The notes beneath the pieces are model-generated. The model saw only the letters and a list, made by a program, of their open reading frames with translations. It was not told the DNA's origin and did no database searches. DNA of 64,000 bases from Cyathus striatus. Its lineage: Eukaryota; Basidiomycota; Agaricomycetes; Agaricales; Nidulariaceae. The stretch is taken from positions 62,001 through 126,000 of the forward strand of contig JAOVFP010000004.1 of assembly GCA_025738555.1 (NCBI GenBank), in the 5' to 3' direction. Each line of letters begins with the position of its first letter. The first letter of the stretch is position 1. Position numbers and translations under genes: made by a program. Below, piece after piece: positions 1-12,200 of this stretch.

Positions 1-220
1 GATGATTTATGTAATCTAACACGTGGTTCGAAAGTATATAGTGTCAATGACTTTGCTGTCCAAACGAGTACTTAGATTTCCCACCGCACTCGGCGCACCC
101 CGCGCACCCAGATATTATTACAGTCATTGTAAACTCTCTTCCGGGATATCATGAACTCACATCTATATAAAGTTAAGAGTGACCATGGTAAGCTCTAAAT
201 TTTTTTTTTAAGACGATACC

Positions 221-1634
221 ATGTCGTCTAATTTAATGTCAGAACGGTCGATTTATGATGATTTTGTAAAGGTGTGTCACACTTCACATTAAATTACTCG
301 TCATGCTAATGTAATGTAGAATGGGTCTTACACTGAACACGAAACACTCGGAGAATTATATTCTCGATGCTTGTGGCCCAAAGGCCATGGATATGCCTTA
401 TACTGCCCACATGTTGAACAGGCTCGTTACTTCGAATACAATAAAAATGGAGTTCGTGTGGGAGATGTTGGGATAATAGATTTTTATGGAACTTTTAATT
501 TTCTATTTAACATTTATTATTCGGCAGATCATCCAGTCAACGCTTGTGGTGTGCCGGAGGGGTTTAAACCGATAGGAAATCTGGGTGCGATTGATACGGG
601 CGTTTTTTCCACTGCTCTTGTTGTAAGTAACAGGATTGAAGGAGAACACGACATTCGTATATTACCTTCGTAAGTAGTATGTCTTAAAAGTCATTGTACT
701 ATCTACTAATCATTGCATTGCCATAGTCAAGGGGAGGAACATCACTTCTATATACGATCTGATACTCACGAAGGTGGCATCCTTATGCTACCGAATGGAT
801 TTGAAAGTGAGGATCAAATTCGAGATGTGGATGCGCTTCGAAGATATGCGATTCAAAATGCTGAAGCATGGTACCGTTATGCCAACTGCGGCCGTGGTCC
901 TTATTGGGATATAGTAAACGGTTCAATTCATCTAGTGACTGGATGTGACAAATGTGCAGCATGGGGAATAGGTGGTATCCGTCAATATTTACAAGATACT
1001 CCTATTGAGTTTCATTTCACGGCCACTTCAAAGTATGGCCACGTTGATGGCCGTCCTGAATCGATACGATGCTTTGATTGGACAGTTGCCATTCCAGAGC
1101 AAAAAGGCGGCCCTAGAAATATCTCTGAAGATCCCAACCAGTGTATCTTTGTTCGCAGCTTTTGTGTAGAGCTGGGACGTACCACTTGGCGGGAGATTTT
1201 TAAGGGCACAGATTTTGAAGTAAATAAATCTGTGAAGGAGACTGAAAATGCCGATTCCAATGTAGGGTTCTTGCTTGTTTACACCATTGATGCTTTTGAC
1301 CGTTCATGATTAGACTGCACACCCTTCCAGGTTCATCACCAAGTACTTGCTGAAGAAGGTAGGACACCATGCATACTATATTTGTTGTTGATTACTATAT
1401 AATTACCGGAATAGGTTCCTAGAGCAACAAAAGCTATCGTACACCATGACGATTGGAAGTATTTGATGAAAGAGGTATATATGGTTTCATATTCTTATTA
1501 ATCATTCTCAATAAAATCAGGGCGAAGGGGAAATTCCTGTAATCGGAGAATTGATCAGAAGACTTGAGGCATTCTATCGGATCGAGTTTGACAAAGGTAC
1601 GTACAAATTCTTAGATGCATTTTTAGAACGGTGA
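221..1634 (+). CDS. Agaricomycete protein of unknown function, copy 1 (tandem family)
   Basis: I read seven exons: 221-265, 320-669, 727-1266, 1331-1358, 1415-1474, 1521-1596 and 1627-1634, together 1107 nt or 368 residues plus stop. All boundaries are GT-AG and keep frame; the donor at 1267 (GTTCTT) is weak. The start ATG at 221 is the first in frame. Conserved blocks shared with the neighbour at 2719 include GELYSRxLW near residue 25, GDVGI, an AWY/SWY block followed by NGSIHxVT, and a C-terminal ITKYLL exon followed by HDDWKYLM. I recognise this as a family common in Agaricomycete genomes, function unknown. There is no signal peptide or membrane segment. Family assignment is from memory; exon 3 to exon 4 is the least certain join. 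Confidence 0.72.
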
Positions 1635-2718
1635 TAGAAGATCGATAGACTGGGGGGCCGTTTACTTGGTGTTAAAGGAAAAACCTGTTGAATCGAGCAG
1701 AAATATGGTCGAAAGTCTGCCATTTGGGGCTGGGGCATTAAACCGTGCAACAAATTATCTGTATCAAAAGTTTAAAAGCATTCTCCCTTGGTAATAGGCA
1801 CCCAGTGATATCAGGATAGTCGTTCTCGTACTGGAGAAGATAACATTGTGTACGCTATTGTAGGGACTACGTAACACGCTCGTTGAAACATTGTTAGTGT
1901 ATGCATCAGTTGCATGTTATATGTATGTACGACACTATCACCTACTATCGCTCGGACATTCCGAAATTTCGGAAATAGGCGCAAAACAGATAAAACGGAT
2001 GGAGACTTGCTTTTCATTCTAGCCGGGTAAACTGTATGGAATTCTTGGTGTCGAGTCTCGCCCACACTTGTTCTACAGTTAAGGTTTCGATGGGAGGGCA
2101 AACGTCTGCAAAAGTGGGGTTTGAGTCATCCCTAATAAAACCCTCTGCCTTTGTAAAAACGGAAGATTGTGACCATGTGCTGATGTTGGGCAGAGGGGAG
2201 TCGAATGTCGACGGTGTTTGACAACTCTTATTAAAATCTTATAATAATCTTTTAGCTATGAAATCTGAGACCTTTGTGTTGTTCTGGAGAATTATTTACA
2301 CACCATCACTAAGTGTTTGTACACCCCCTAGTATTAAATGTACACTTTGACCGCCACAACTGCCATGCTCAGCAAATACTTTGTCATAATTTTTAGATTT
2401 AAAACGTCTCACCATAAATGACCGGTACGTAGACAGAAGAGCTTTCCCAACTTTTGTATGATGCACCAATTAATCAGACCGGCAATGAGCCGTAACAGAT
2501 AACAGTAACCTGGACCGACATGCCATCTATGGTCAAACAGGCATTGAGCAGACACAACGGCCTCATCAGCATCTAGGAGAGGAATTGCAATTAGATTCTG
2601 GGTATCCGCCGCAAGTACGGCCCTCTCAGAATCACGAAATCGGCGGGTATCACACTTCATAAATCATACTGATTGGTCAGCTCCATTTAAACCAACTATA
2701 TTGTACAGAACTGCAAAC
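1635..2718. other. Spacer between the tandem paralogues
   Basis: No gene is recognised here. An 83-codon reading frame on the minus strand (2409-2660) resembles nothing I know and lacks introns or a partner in the window, so I leave it uncalled. The composition is AT-rich like the flanking genes. Confidence 0.5.
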
Positions 2719-4457
2719 ATGTTTGGCAATAGTCATGCAACTTTTGGAGATAGAAATATTTTTAATAATGTCTCTGGAGACATGATTAATAGTGAGTATG
2801 ATCTTATATTTCAAGATTATTTTTTGTGCATTCCCTTGCAGATAATCAGAGAGATATTGACAATAACCAACCGCGATATTTCCGACTTTTTTCCGGATCT
2901 CGACGGGTGACAGAATCTGGTGAGCTGTATTCTCGCCTCTTATGGAGCCGTGACCGTGGATTTCCCCTGTGGACACCAGATGTAGATAGGAATCTTCCAC
3001 TTGAATACAGGCTGAAAGGGATTTCCATTGGAGATGTCGGGATATTGACACCAGACGGAGCATTTGACTACATGTTCAATGTATACCTTCAAGCGAATGA
3101 TCCTGCTAATCTGAATCGCGTCCCTAGCGATTTTGTACCTCTAAATCGAAGCCCAGATGATACAAGAGCAGACAGTCCGTTTCTTATTGCTGCTGTTATT
3201 AGAAGCAGTTTCATTGCTCTCCGAGAGCATATACAAATGACGTAAGTTACTTGTCCATCAGACATTAGAACGTAACTGATATTCGTATGACTTATGACAG
3301 ACCCGAATGGGTCACAGATTACAAGTTTTCCACCACAGTCCCTGAAGGTGCACTAGTCATTGCTCCTGAGGGAATAACACAAGAAAAACATCTTAATCCT
3401 GGTTTTCTCAAAGATTATGCAACTCAACATGGAGAAAGCTGGTATTTTTTTGCGAATAGACAAAGGAGAATGGAAGCTACAAACGGATCCATCCACATCG
3501 TTACAGCATGCTCCAAAACAAAAGCTTGGTGCCTTAATGTGTTCTCTGACCCAAGCCACGGTAGATCACCTTATAATTTCGAGCTTAAGTCCACTGGTAC
3601 GCCTTGCACACCCACCAGTCTTCATGAGTCATATAAATATGAATGGGCATGCATGGGCCCTGGAATACCTAGATACGGAGCAAAGCCACATCTTCCAAAT
3701 GGAGAAACACAATGTCTGTTTTTGAAAACTTATGCTGTGGAAATAAACCACACCATGTGGGGTAGTTTATTTGGGAAGCCATGGAAAGTTACAATAGAAC
3801 CACTAGCACAAAGGGACGTTGGGGTAATCAAAGATATTTACCAGCCTTGGTCTCGCAAGATTCCATTTGGAGATAAATCAGAAAAAAAATGGCTTTGTGG
3901 ATGGGGCTCGAACCAACGGCAAATGGAAAGCATGACTATATCCAGCTCTGCCAATGTTCTCTTAGATGTGAGTTCTTCACTTATCAATAAGGGTGGTGTC
4001 TAATGGCTGAAAAGGTCAAGCACCCAGCTCGCTTTCTCACAAATTATCTATTTTTCAAAGTATGTTGTATGTTACCCAAATATCGGAAGCTATCATTCAC
4101 ATAACATTACGAGAAGGCTGGGGACGCGCGTGTAGCTATTGCTGGTGATGAGCAGCTGAAGCTCTTGATGGATGAGGTACACAGCATTTATGTCATCAAC
4201 TATCAATTTTACAGTTACTCACTCGCTTATTGACAGGGGCAAACAGTTCTTCCATGCCTTTCGGAGCTTTATAGAAAGTTAGAAGAAAAATTTCGGGTCG
4301 AAGTTAACCCTCGTATGTCTATGATTTCTAAATGTTCAGTGACATCATTTCTTACTTGTATTTAGAGACTCGTGCGGCATTCTTGGTACCGAAGTCTAGC
4401 AGTCCAAGCGCACCCACATACTATCCAAATGTACTACACAATAGTTACAGGAACTAA
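2719..4457 (+). CDS. Agaricomycete protein of unknown function, copy 2
   Basis: Exons read as 2719-2791, 2842-3241, 3301-3967, 4015-4059, about 4114-4176, about 4239-4313 and about 4366-4457, giving a protein of roughly 465 residues. The start codon at 2719 opens an asparagine-rich N-terminus (NIFNNVSGDM). The second exon carries GELYSRLLW and GDVGILTPDGAFDYMFNV, the third EGALVIAPEG, NGSIHIVT and a long variable tail, and the late exons FLTNYLFF and VAIAGDEQ, which align with the C-terminal exons of the copy at 221. It lies on the same strand about 1.1 kb downstream of its paralogue, so a tandem duplication is likely, although the two have diverged strongly. The middle insert near codons 350-400 is longer than in copy 1. 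Function unknown. Confidence 0.75.
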
Positions 4458-4700
4458 ATTACAGCTCCTGGCCTTTTATTAATCGTTTTCCACTGCTGGT
4501 ATCTACCTTCAGCTTAAGGCAACCACGCCCTCTAGTTTTATTCGCACCACTGCTTCTCACTTGATGGGGCATATCTATGAACGGTGTAAATCAAAATATT
4601 AAAATAGATAACTATTCCATTTAATGTGTCACTACTGTCATTATTAAAATCAATTATTGCGGCGGGAAGAAAGTTCGCGGTGGGTTGAGCGTGAATCAAT

Positions 4701-5068
4701 TTCACACTCACGTTCACTCTATTAAAATTCACTAGAATGTGAGCGTGAACATGGATATACAGTAGAAATTGTCATAATGAATAAGGTTGGTTGTGGACTT
4801 TCTTATTCATTTTGATCATTTATTCACTACTACAAGCTGTCACAGTGTGTCATACAAGTTGGTTTTCGCAAATCTGTATTCATTATGAGCTTTTATTCAT
4901 TATTACATTATTCATTATGACGATTTCTACTGTATATTATATTCACACTCACATTGACTCCCTATCAAAATTTGTTTGAATGTGAGTGTGAGCATGGATA
5001 TAATACATATCCACGCTCACGTTCACTCCTTATTAAAATTGGTTTGAACATGAGTGTGAAAAGTGTAA
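4701..5068. repeat. Array of palindromic GTGAGCGTGAAC-type repeats
   Basis: Three degenerate units, about 4701-4757, 4942-5010 and 5011-5068, each have the plan CACxCTCACxTTxACT, then an AT-rich loop around TATTAAAATT, then the complementary arm GTGAGxGTGAxCATGGATA. Each unit can fold as a hairpin with arms of about 16 nt. The first two units are separated by the 173-bp element described next. Isolated single arms (for example near 5160 and 5195) continue the pattern weakly. Confidence 0.75.
4760..4932. mobile_element. 173-bp mariner/pogo-like MITE with TA target duplication
   Basis: The left end CAGTAGAAATTGTCATAATG is matched by the inverted right end with one mismatch over about 25 bp. 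Both ends are flanked by TA (4758-4759 and 4933-4934), the target duplication expected of Tc1/mariner-type elements. The interior is AT-rich with no reading frame. Removing the element leaves a continuous palindromic repeat array, which supports insertion into it. Its CAGT terminus resembles that of the larger pogo-like element at 19766, but the TIRs differ beyond that. Confidence 0.75.
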
Positions 5069-5402
5069 GTGCCACACAGATGAGCATATTTGTTTTCAAC
5101 CTACTATAGACATAATGGGCATCTAGTTTTTACTGTGCACGCACAAAAGTGAGCATGATTGAGTGTGCCACACTCATAGCCAAATTTTCACGCTCAGTAG
5201 GTGAGCATGTCATGCTCAAGCAGTAATTTACGCTCCCCTCAGGGGTCCGTACGGATCCACACAGAATTTTCAGCTCTATACAGATTCCGTACGAATTCTG
5301 TGCAGACTTCGTAATAGCAGCTTGCCAGTAGCCCTCACTTATAATCTCATACATTAAGCATTTAGTAAAATAATTATATTATTACACTGCTAGCATCCAA
5401 TT

Positions 5403-5462
5403 TAGCTATACTAATATAATAAACTACCTATACTAATACAATAGACTACCTATACTAATATA
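5403..5462. repeat. Short tandem repeat, ~22 bp unit
   Basis: Three near-identical copies of a unit containing CTATACTAATATAAT follow one another at 5405-5462, just before the composition switches from AT-rich to extremely GC-rich. Confidence 0.6.
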
Positions 5463-5469
5463 AACGGCC

Positions 5470-7250
5470 TAGATGACAACAGTGGTGGTGAATGAGACCG
5501 AAACCATGCCGTTGCAGTGGATTAAGGGAAGAATAGCAGTGGCGGGTGTGGGAGGAGAGGGAGGTCGTGGTAGTAGGAGAGGTCCAGACGACGATGAGGG
5601 AGGAGGTGGCAGTGGATGGCGTAGCGTCGACGTGACTCGGAGGGGGGGAGGGGGGAAGGGGGGCTGGGTGACATGGTGCCGTCGCCGCCCATGAAACAGG
5701 GAGGAGGGGTCTAGAGGGTCCGGATAGCATGCTGTCGTCATCGATGTGATGCAGAGGATGGAGGAGAGGGGGCACGAGTGGTAGTGGTGGGACACCCCTT
5801 CACTCCACTCATGTTACCATCTCCCCTCACCCATGCCATAGCCGTTTCCCCACATCCCCAGCCCTCCCTCGACGACAATGTCATCACGTCGACAGCCCCG
5901 GCCTCTACCTGGTGACAAGCGACGTGGCACCAACGTCGCTGTAGGTCCTAAGGAGAGGGATGTTGAGGCTGGGAACGATGAGGTGGGGGATAGGTTGAGG
6001 TGTTGCATCGTCCTTGTCGTCGTGACGCAGGGGGGAAGGGGAGGGAGGGGGGTTGGGTGACGTGGCGTCGACGCCGTTATTGCCAACGTCGTCGTCGTCT
6101 TTTCTCGCAGGGAGGGGGAGGGGTCTTGGGGAGGAGGTGGTGGTTGTGGTGCCGTCGTCGTCATCGTCGTGACGCGAGGGCGGGGATGGCTGTGTGACGT
6201 GACGCAGGGAGGAGGCTGGAGGTGTCTTGAGGTGGTGGTGGACCATGGTGCTGGTACTGGGTGGCGTGGCATCGTGGCAGTGGCAGCGACAGTGGTGGGC
6301 GGGGCGAGCGCGGAACGGCAGTATGCCATTACGCTTGGATGAGAGGGAGAAGGAGGGAGGCGGTGGTGGTGGGTGACAGGGTTACGGCGTCTGTGTCGCC
6401 AGCGACGCATGGGAGGAACGTTGTGGTAATGGCGAGACGGCAAGACAGCTATGATGCTGCTGGGGAGACAACGGTGGGTGGTGGTGGTGTTGGTGTTGGG
6501 GGAGACACGAGGCCACTGAGGTGTGGCGACGCAGGGAGCAGGGGACTGGGTGACGTGCCGTCGACGCCGTTCTTGCCAGCATCGTTGTGAACGCGAAGGG
6601 GAGGGTGTGGTGGAGGAGGGTGGGCCTACATAATGTACCGTCTACTTTGCGTAGACGGCACTGGGTCGTTGAGGTGGGGGACCTGGCGTGTCATCTTCAT
6701 CGCGACGATGCAGTGGAGGAAGGCAGCATGTCGAATGAAAATGGCGACGTGGCATCGACATGTCGGGAACGAGAGGGGCAACCGTCTAGAGTGGCGGCGG
6801 TTGTCGAACGTTGAGGTAAGGAACTTGAGGTGGGTTGGGTGACCATGACTGACATGGCGTCGAGGACGCTGAGTGTAGGCGAAGATGAGGTAGAGGAACG
6901 GCGGCTTGGCGAATGCAAGTGGCCGTCTACGAAGCGTAGACAACGCTGTGCAGATGTGAGGTAGCAGGGGACTGTGGTAAGCAGAGAGGAGGGGTATACC
7001 TGGCACCAACGTATACGTTGAGGGGGATTGGGGTGGGGGACGGTGAGATGAGGACTGTTGGAACAGAGAACAACGAGCATGGCAGTGAGCAGCAGTGGGA
7101 CATGTGACGGGTCGCCGGTTATCGGTTACGTCGGTGACCGGTGATAGCGAAGACGATGATGAGTGCTGTCACTGCTGTGTGATGCAGCCGGCGGTCGCGC
7201 TTTATGTTGGATGATCAATGATTTTCGCTGGCAACATCGACAGTCTTCGT
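5470..7250. repeat. GC-rich, purine-skewed minisatellite block
   Basis: The plus strand is full of GGAGGG, GTCGTCGTC and the recurrent phrase GGGTGACGTGGCGTCGACGCC (seen in variants near 5660, 6054 and 6548). The same unit occurs in the opposite orientation at 37995-38600 and again near 39335-39430. Open frames exist on both strands (up to 209 codons) but consist only of proline-, threonine-, histidine- or arginine-rich low complexity that follows the repeat, so I call no gene. Two small hairpins with CGTCTAC/GTAGACG arms sit near 6640 and 6924. Confidence 0.65.
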
Positions 7251-7944
7251 GCTCATCGTCAACAGCGACGACCATCCCCATCTACTCTCTCCTCTCAATC
7301 ACAGCCCACTCTCATCGTCATCTCCCCCATCTATGACATACACCTTCTAGGCTCAACTTGACCAGGGCTCGACTCTACCGCATCATCCGATCTTAGTGAA
7401 CCCTGTCTGCCCACCCGAAGACCGTTGACACCATTGTCCTTCTCTCCGCCTCTTACACCAAAGTTCCACCATGTCTCAAACAACCTCAGAATCTCAAAGT
7501 ACGTCCTTCCATTCACTCTCATCTCGCAATCCTAACCCTAATAGTAACCCTTCCAGATCCTACCCACACACAGGAGCCCCACTCCCCGCCAGTGACCAAG
7601 AACGAGTGAAGAAAAGAGTTCGTTGTAATCTATCGTTCCTCATCGTCGCCTTTGCAGACCACTTAATTGATCGGTTTCGAGTCGAGGTCGTGGATGGTGA
7701 TATTGGTATCGAGAAAGGTAGCTACTCGTGCTCGTGCCTGTACACTTTGCTGACTTCTTTTTGTGATGCCACAGTTGCTGGCCCTTCGACGGTCAAGCTC
7801 GACACTGTCCCACTTCTCCCACCTCCCGCGATGTCGCCGTCCATGCGTTTTGCCAGATTGTCGCTCGTAACGCCAGTCACGGACGCTTACGCCGTCATTG
7901 GCTCGAATAATGCGTCGATTTCGGGAACACTGGGAGTTGGGCTG
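7251..7944 (+). pseudogene. Fragment A of a SET3-like (PHD/SET) gene family
   Basis: The upstream 120 bp (7251-7373) match 32968-33090 closely. The reading frame from 7471 (serine- and asparagine-rich start), an exon encoding a DHLIDxFRVEVVDGD block around 7660-7715 and a VAGPSTVKLDT exon from about 7773 match copies at 45830-46170 and 60150-60560 in the same order, with intron positions conserved. The fragment stops abruptly at GGGCTG (about 7944), where saccharopine dehydrogenase sequence begins. The link to SET3-like genes comes from copies that also carry PHD, SET and KVKLTLKGFALQKKK-type segments elsewhere in the window. Confidence 0.55.
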
Positions 7945-9162
7945 CGATTAAAAACAAGACACATGTCGTTACAACCAGCTATGTGTCCCCGGCCATGCGC
8001 GAGCTGGACAAAGAGGCGAAGAAAGCGGGCGTTGTGGTTATGAATGAGGTTGGGCTCGATCCCGGTTTTAATCATTTGTATACCATCAAGATTATTGATG
8101 AGGTTCATGCGGAGGGGGGATAAGGTGTGCTGTCTTTTATCTTTTATGGTACGATACTGATGTTGGAGTAGATCAAGAAATTCTTATCATACTTCGGTGG
8201 TCTTCTCACCCCAGAAGGCGCAAACAATCCATTAGAATACAAGTTCTCCTGGTCCTCCGGCGGAGTCCTCCTCGCTCTCTTAAACTCCGCCGCATACCTC
8301 TCCAAAGGCAAACAGCTCGATATAAGCGGAGACGAGCTGATGTGCTACGCCCAGCCGTACTTTATCTCTCGCTTTCGCATTCGTTGCATCTCCTAACTGG
8401 AACTCCGTTCCGTTCCGTGAGTTTTATAACATTCCGGAGGCAGAGACGGTTGTGTGGGGTACGTTGAGGATGCTAGGTTCCCTGAGTTTATTAAGGCACT
8501 TGTGAAATTGGGATGGTTGGATGCGGGTGAGAAGGTGTGGTTGGGTGATGAGCTTACTTGGGTCGAGGTTAGTCAGAAGGTTGTTGGTGCTAATGATGCT
8601 TCCGAGGCGTATGTTTTTCTTTTCTTTATACTCTGCGAGACTGATTGGTTTGTAGGTCTATTGTTGAGCACATCAAGGTGATTTGTGAGTTCCCCAATGA
8701 GGTCGAGATGAGCAGGATCATTTCGGGGTAGGGATGGATTGGACTTTTCTCGGATGAGAAAGTCGTTTCACGTGCTGGGAATTTGCTCAATACGCTTTGC
8801 ACGAAATTTAAGGGGTCGATGAAGTACGAGCAGGGCGAGCGTGATCTTGTTATGCTCTGCTCCAGCACAAGTCTTACGTCGAGTGGGCTGATGGCAAGGA
8901 GGTTTGTCTTCTTTCTCTCCTTTATATCGTGTATAAGCCGATATGGGTGTAGGAGGATATCATCGCCTCCACGCTTGAAGCGTACGGTAATAGCCCATCA
9001 GGACACTCCGCTATGGCACTCACTATGGCGTTCACTGTGGGGTTGCCGTGTGGTGTTTTTAAGACGTCTGGTGTGCTTGCTCCGTATACGAATGAGATTT
9101 GTGATTCGATTAGGGAAGTTTTGGAGAGGGAGGGTGTGGCGCTTGTTGAGAAGGTTTTATGA
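7945..9162 (+). pseudogene. C-terminal half of spermidine synthase/saccharopine dehydrogenase fusion (pseudogene)
   Basis: Translation starts mid-domain with KNKTHVVTTSYVSPAMREL and runs through VVMNEVGLDPG, FLSYFGGLLTPEG, the YKFSWSSGGVLLAL block, EFYNIPEAETVV, FPEFIKALVKLGWLD and GERDLVML to the end at AYTNEIC...LVEKVL. This is the homoserine-dehydrogenase-like C-terminal half of saccharopine dehydrogenase (Lys9), the penultimate-to-last step of the aminoadipate lysine pathway, usually fused behind spermidine synthase in basidiomycetes. Several frameshifts and stops (for example after AEGG near 8120, near 8380 and near 8470) show it is dead. The missing N-terminal half sits at 40831-41876 on the other strand, breaking at almost the same codon. 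Confidence 0.85.
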
Positions 9163-9290
9163 GTCAGTCATGCGCTCTAAATCTTCAAATATCTGTGACT
9201 TTAGTATACAATTCTGACATAAATTGTGTGTGCACTAGCAGTAACTATACGACAACTGTCCCTTGCATAATAAGGGTAGTAGTTCGTCTT

Positions 9291-12200
9291 TCACTGTCCA
9301 ATCCAATCGTATTCTCCGCCTTCCCAAACTGACTTCAACCGCCTGACAGCTGCAATCGAGGCCGGGTCTTGACGATCGTGCTCCTCAAATAGAGATCCAA
9401 TGGATAGTAGCGTTCGGTAATGATGTACTTCACCTTCTGTATTTCGATACAGATCTGAACCAAACCCCACAAACTCAAGCTCGAATCGAGGTCGGTTGCT
9501 GGGATTCTGCACTTTTAATTCATGAGTGATAACCTCTTCCTTTCCGTGCACACCAAGGTTCATGGTGATCGAAATATAGGGTTTTGAATCTTGGTGATCA
9601 GATAGCTGTGAGAAGAAACCACCAAGATCTGCCTCATCAATTGGTTTAAACTCTTTCTGTGACCTATTTTTGATTTGAATCAGAAATGCGGATGTCTGAT
9701 CCAATACCATCTTGGTGTTGGAAAAATTCTTGTCATCGCTGACAAAATATATCGGGAGAACGATGTCAATGGTACGCTGTTGTTTGTGGCACTGAATAGC
9801 CATGGCACGAGCGAAAGCTGATAGGGATGTGAAAGAGTTTATTAGATTGTCTTTTCCGAATCGCCCAAAATGAGTGAAGCGAACATATGCATTTTTAAAT
9901 GCATCCTTGAATTTTATGTCGTGGTTATATGCCGAGCACTCTAAGACAAAATCCTTCACCCGGTCACCCAGTAATTGCTCCATGAATGTGATTACGGCGA
10001 CGGGTCTGCTATAACAGATATTGCTCGGCTCAGCAACATCTATGTTTCTGAGAGTCAAGCGACTGGCAGCGTCATAAGCTGATGTAAGCAACACCCGAGA
10101 AACGAGTTCACCGCCCTCTCCTTTGTCAAGGAACTCTTCCGATATCAATTGCACGAGCGCTTTAGGAATGTGTGATATTTTGGCCATTTCCTGTGCTGCA
10201 ACTTCGGCAAGAATTGGCTCAGAAGGATAGCCCGACCGGTAGTACTCTCTGTGGCGTGGTATACTATATACCACTCGCAAGTGCTGTTCAACTAACTCTT
10301 GCTCGGCATTTTGACCATGTGATCGTTTCGGTTCAATTTCCAATAGAAGACGCGTTCCAAGAATGGCGAGTAATAGGATTTTATCCCTGTCCGTCATATC
10401 ATCGGTATTAATTTGTGGTGCAGTGAAATCTGATGAGAAGCCAAGAAGCTTCATGCGAGCAAATTCAATCATATTGACATTAGTATTCAGGTCTTTATGT
10501 GCATTCCATAACGCCCCAAAACTAAATAAACAATGCTATGAGCACGAATTTCAATCCAAAACATTACGTACAGTGGCCGGCCGAATTTAACGAGATATCC
10601 AGTTTGGTATATATCGTCTAGTGTCGTTTTTCCAACCTTAAAGAATTTCTCATTCCGAAATAAACAGTCGAAAGGTAATTCGGTAAAGGGTGTTTGAAGC
10701 ACTCCTTCGTTGTTTTGAACACGCGCGGATGGGTGCAAAGAGTTCGGGGGGGCAAATCGCCCTAGATGAGAATTGGTAGCAAGCGTGATGTAGAACAGGT
10801 TTATGTCGACCAGTTCTGAAAGCACAAACGTCAACACGTCATATAGTGTTCTCTTTGACTCCCCATTATCTGTGATGGTATAATCACACAATATACGTGC
10901 TTCATCGAAGCACAGAAGTATATTCACGCTATGTGTTTCAATGGCATTTCCACCACTTCTGTGCAGAATGATATCTTGCAGGTTTTTTGCTCCTTTCAGA
11001 AAATTGGAAGGCGAGAATTTCTCGATTCGATCTGTTTCAGAAAGGTTAGAGTAATCTTCAATAGATTTATATGCCAGCTGTTAATAAATATGTGCAAGAT
11101 ACAGATTTCAGTGAATATAACATTCAGCAAAATCAATAATACTAACATCTACAGCACTCTTGTAGAATTGGGTCCGATTAGAGACACCATTTTTCTCCTG
11201 TTGAAGATGCATGTGCCAGAACTTGGCGAACCCCTCCTGTTTATCATTAGAGCGCATCTGTCGGAAGCCGTTAATGACATCACAAAGTATTTCAAAAAGC
11301 TTCATGAAGAAAATTCTGTACGATGCCTTCGCTGCATTAAGCGAGTCGTAGTGTCTAGCAAGGTAGTTTCGAACTTCAGTATCTGGTAGGGGGAATCCGA
11401 ATGCTACCAGGAACACTTCATGTTGCATTCGTTGAAAATTAATTTAAGATTACTTACTGTTGTCACTGGGAAGTAAATTGAATGGCACAGTAAACAGGAG
11501 TTTTGAAACCTCGTGTACCGTTCTGGATTTTCCCATTCCAGAGCTCTGAATAATAGGCAAGTGGTTGGCATACGGAGCTGATCCTCTATTCTCGTTCATG
11601 ATATTTATTGTATCAAAAAGAAGACGATGTGTTTCTCCGACGAATGGTATATTCCATGATTTTTCTACGGCTTATTAAGAAGGTAAGAAATATCGGTAGT
11701 CCTTCTTATAGTCTAAGATATATAATACCTTCTTCTGGAAAGCAATAACATCATCAATCATCAGTATCCCATAGCGCAAAGCGGGTAGATTTACTGTTTG
11801 TGTAGTCAGCGTACTGAATTTGGCGTTGAGCATTCTTAATCAAGGGATCTTGGATAATTGCTGCAAGTAGTGCGTCGTTTTATAAACTAAAAATGAGGAA
11901 TACGCTGGAGCGCACCCAGTATCCGAAATTCGCGAAAATTCCATGTTCTAATGCATTTCAGAGCAAGGGCATAAAACTGAATATTGGTCCGAAGAATTGT
12001 CAACAGAATATCGGTGCTATTAAGATCATGATAGTTAAGATGAGGTGTTGCACCGATAACATGGTGAAGGATAGCTGCTATGTTAACATCCAAAGGCTTT
12101 TCTACTTGGTACTTCATCATTTTTGCATAATTACCCCTAACCGCAGCGTCCATTTCGTCATGATGCCAAGTGGGCCACAAGTCTGCGCCTTGTAATAACA

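Noticed and set aside
2409..3063. Minus-strand frames overlapping the start of the second tandem gene
   Set aside because: They are antisense shadows of a well-supported multi-exon gene, or isolated short frames.
5473..7080. Many overlapping reading frames on both strands, up to 209 codons
   Set aside because: They translate a GC-rich minisatellite into proline-, histidine- or arginine-rich low complexity in every frame, with no domain and no introns.
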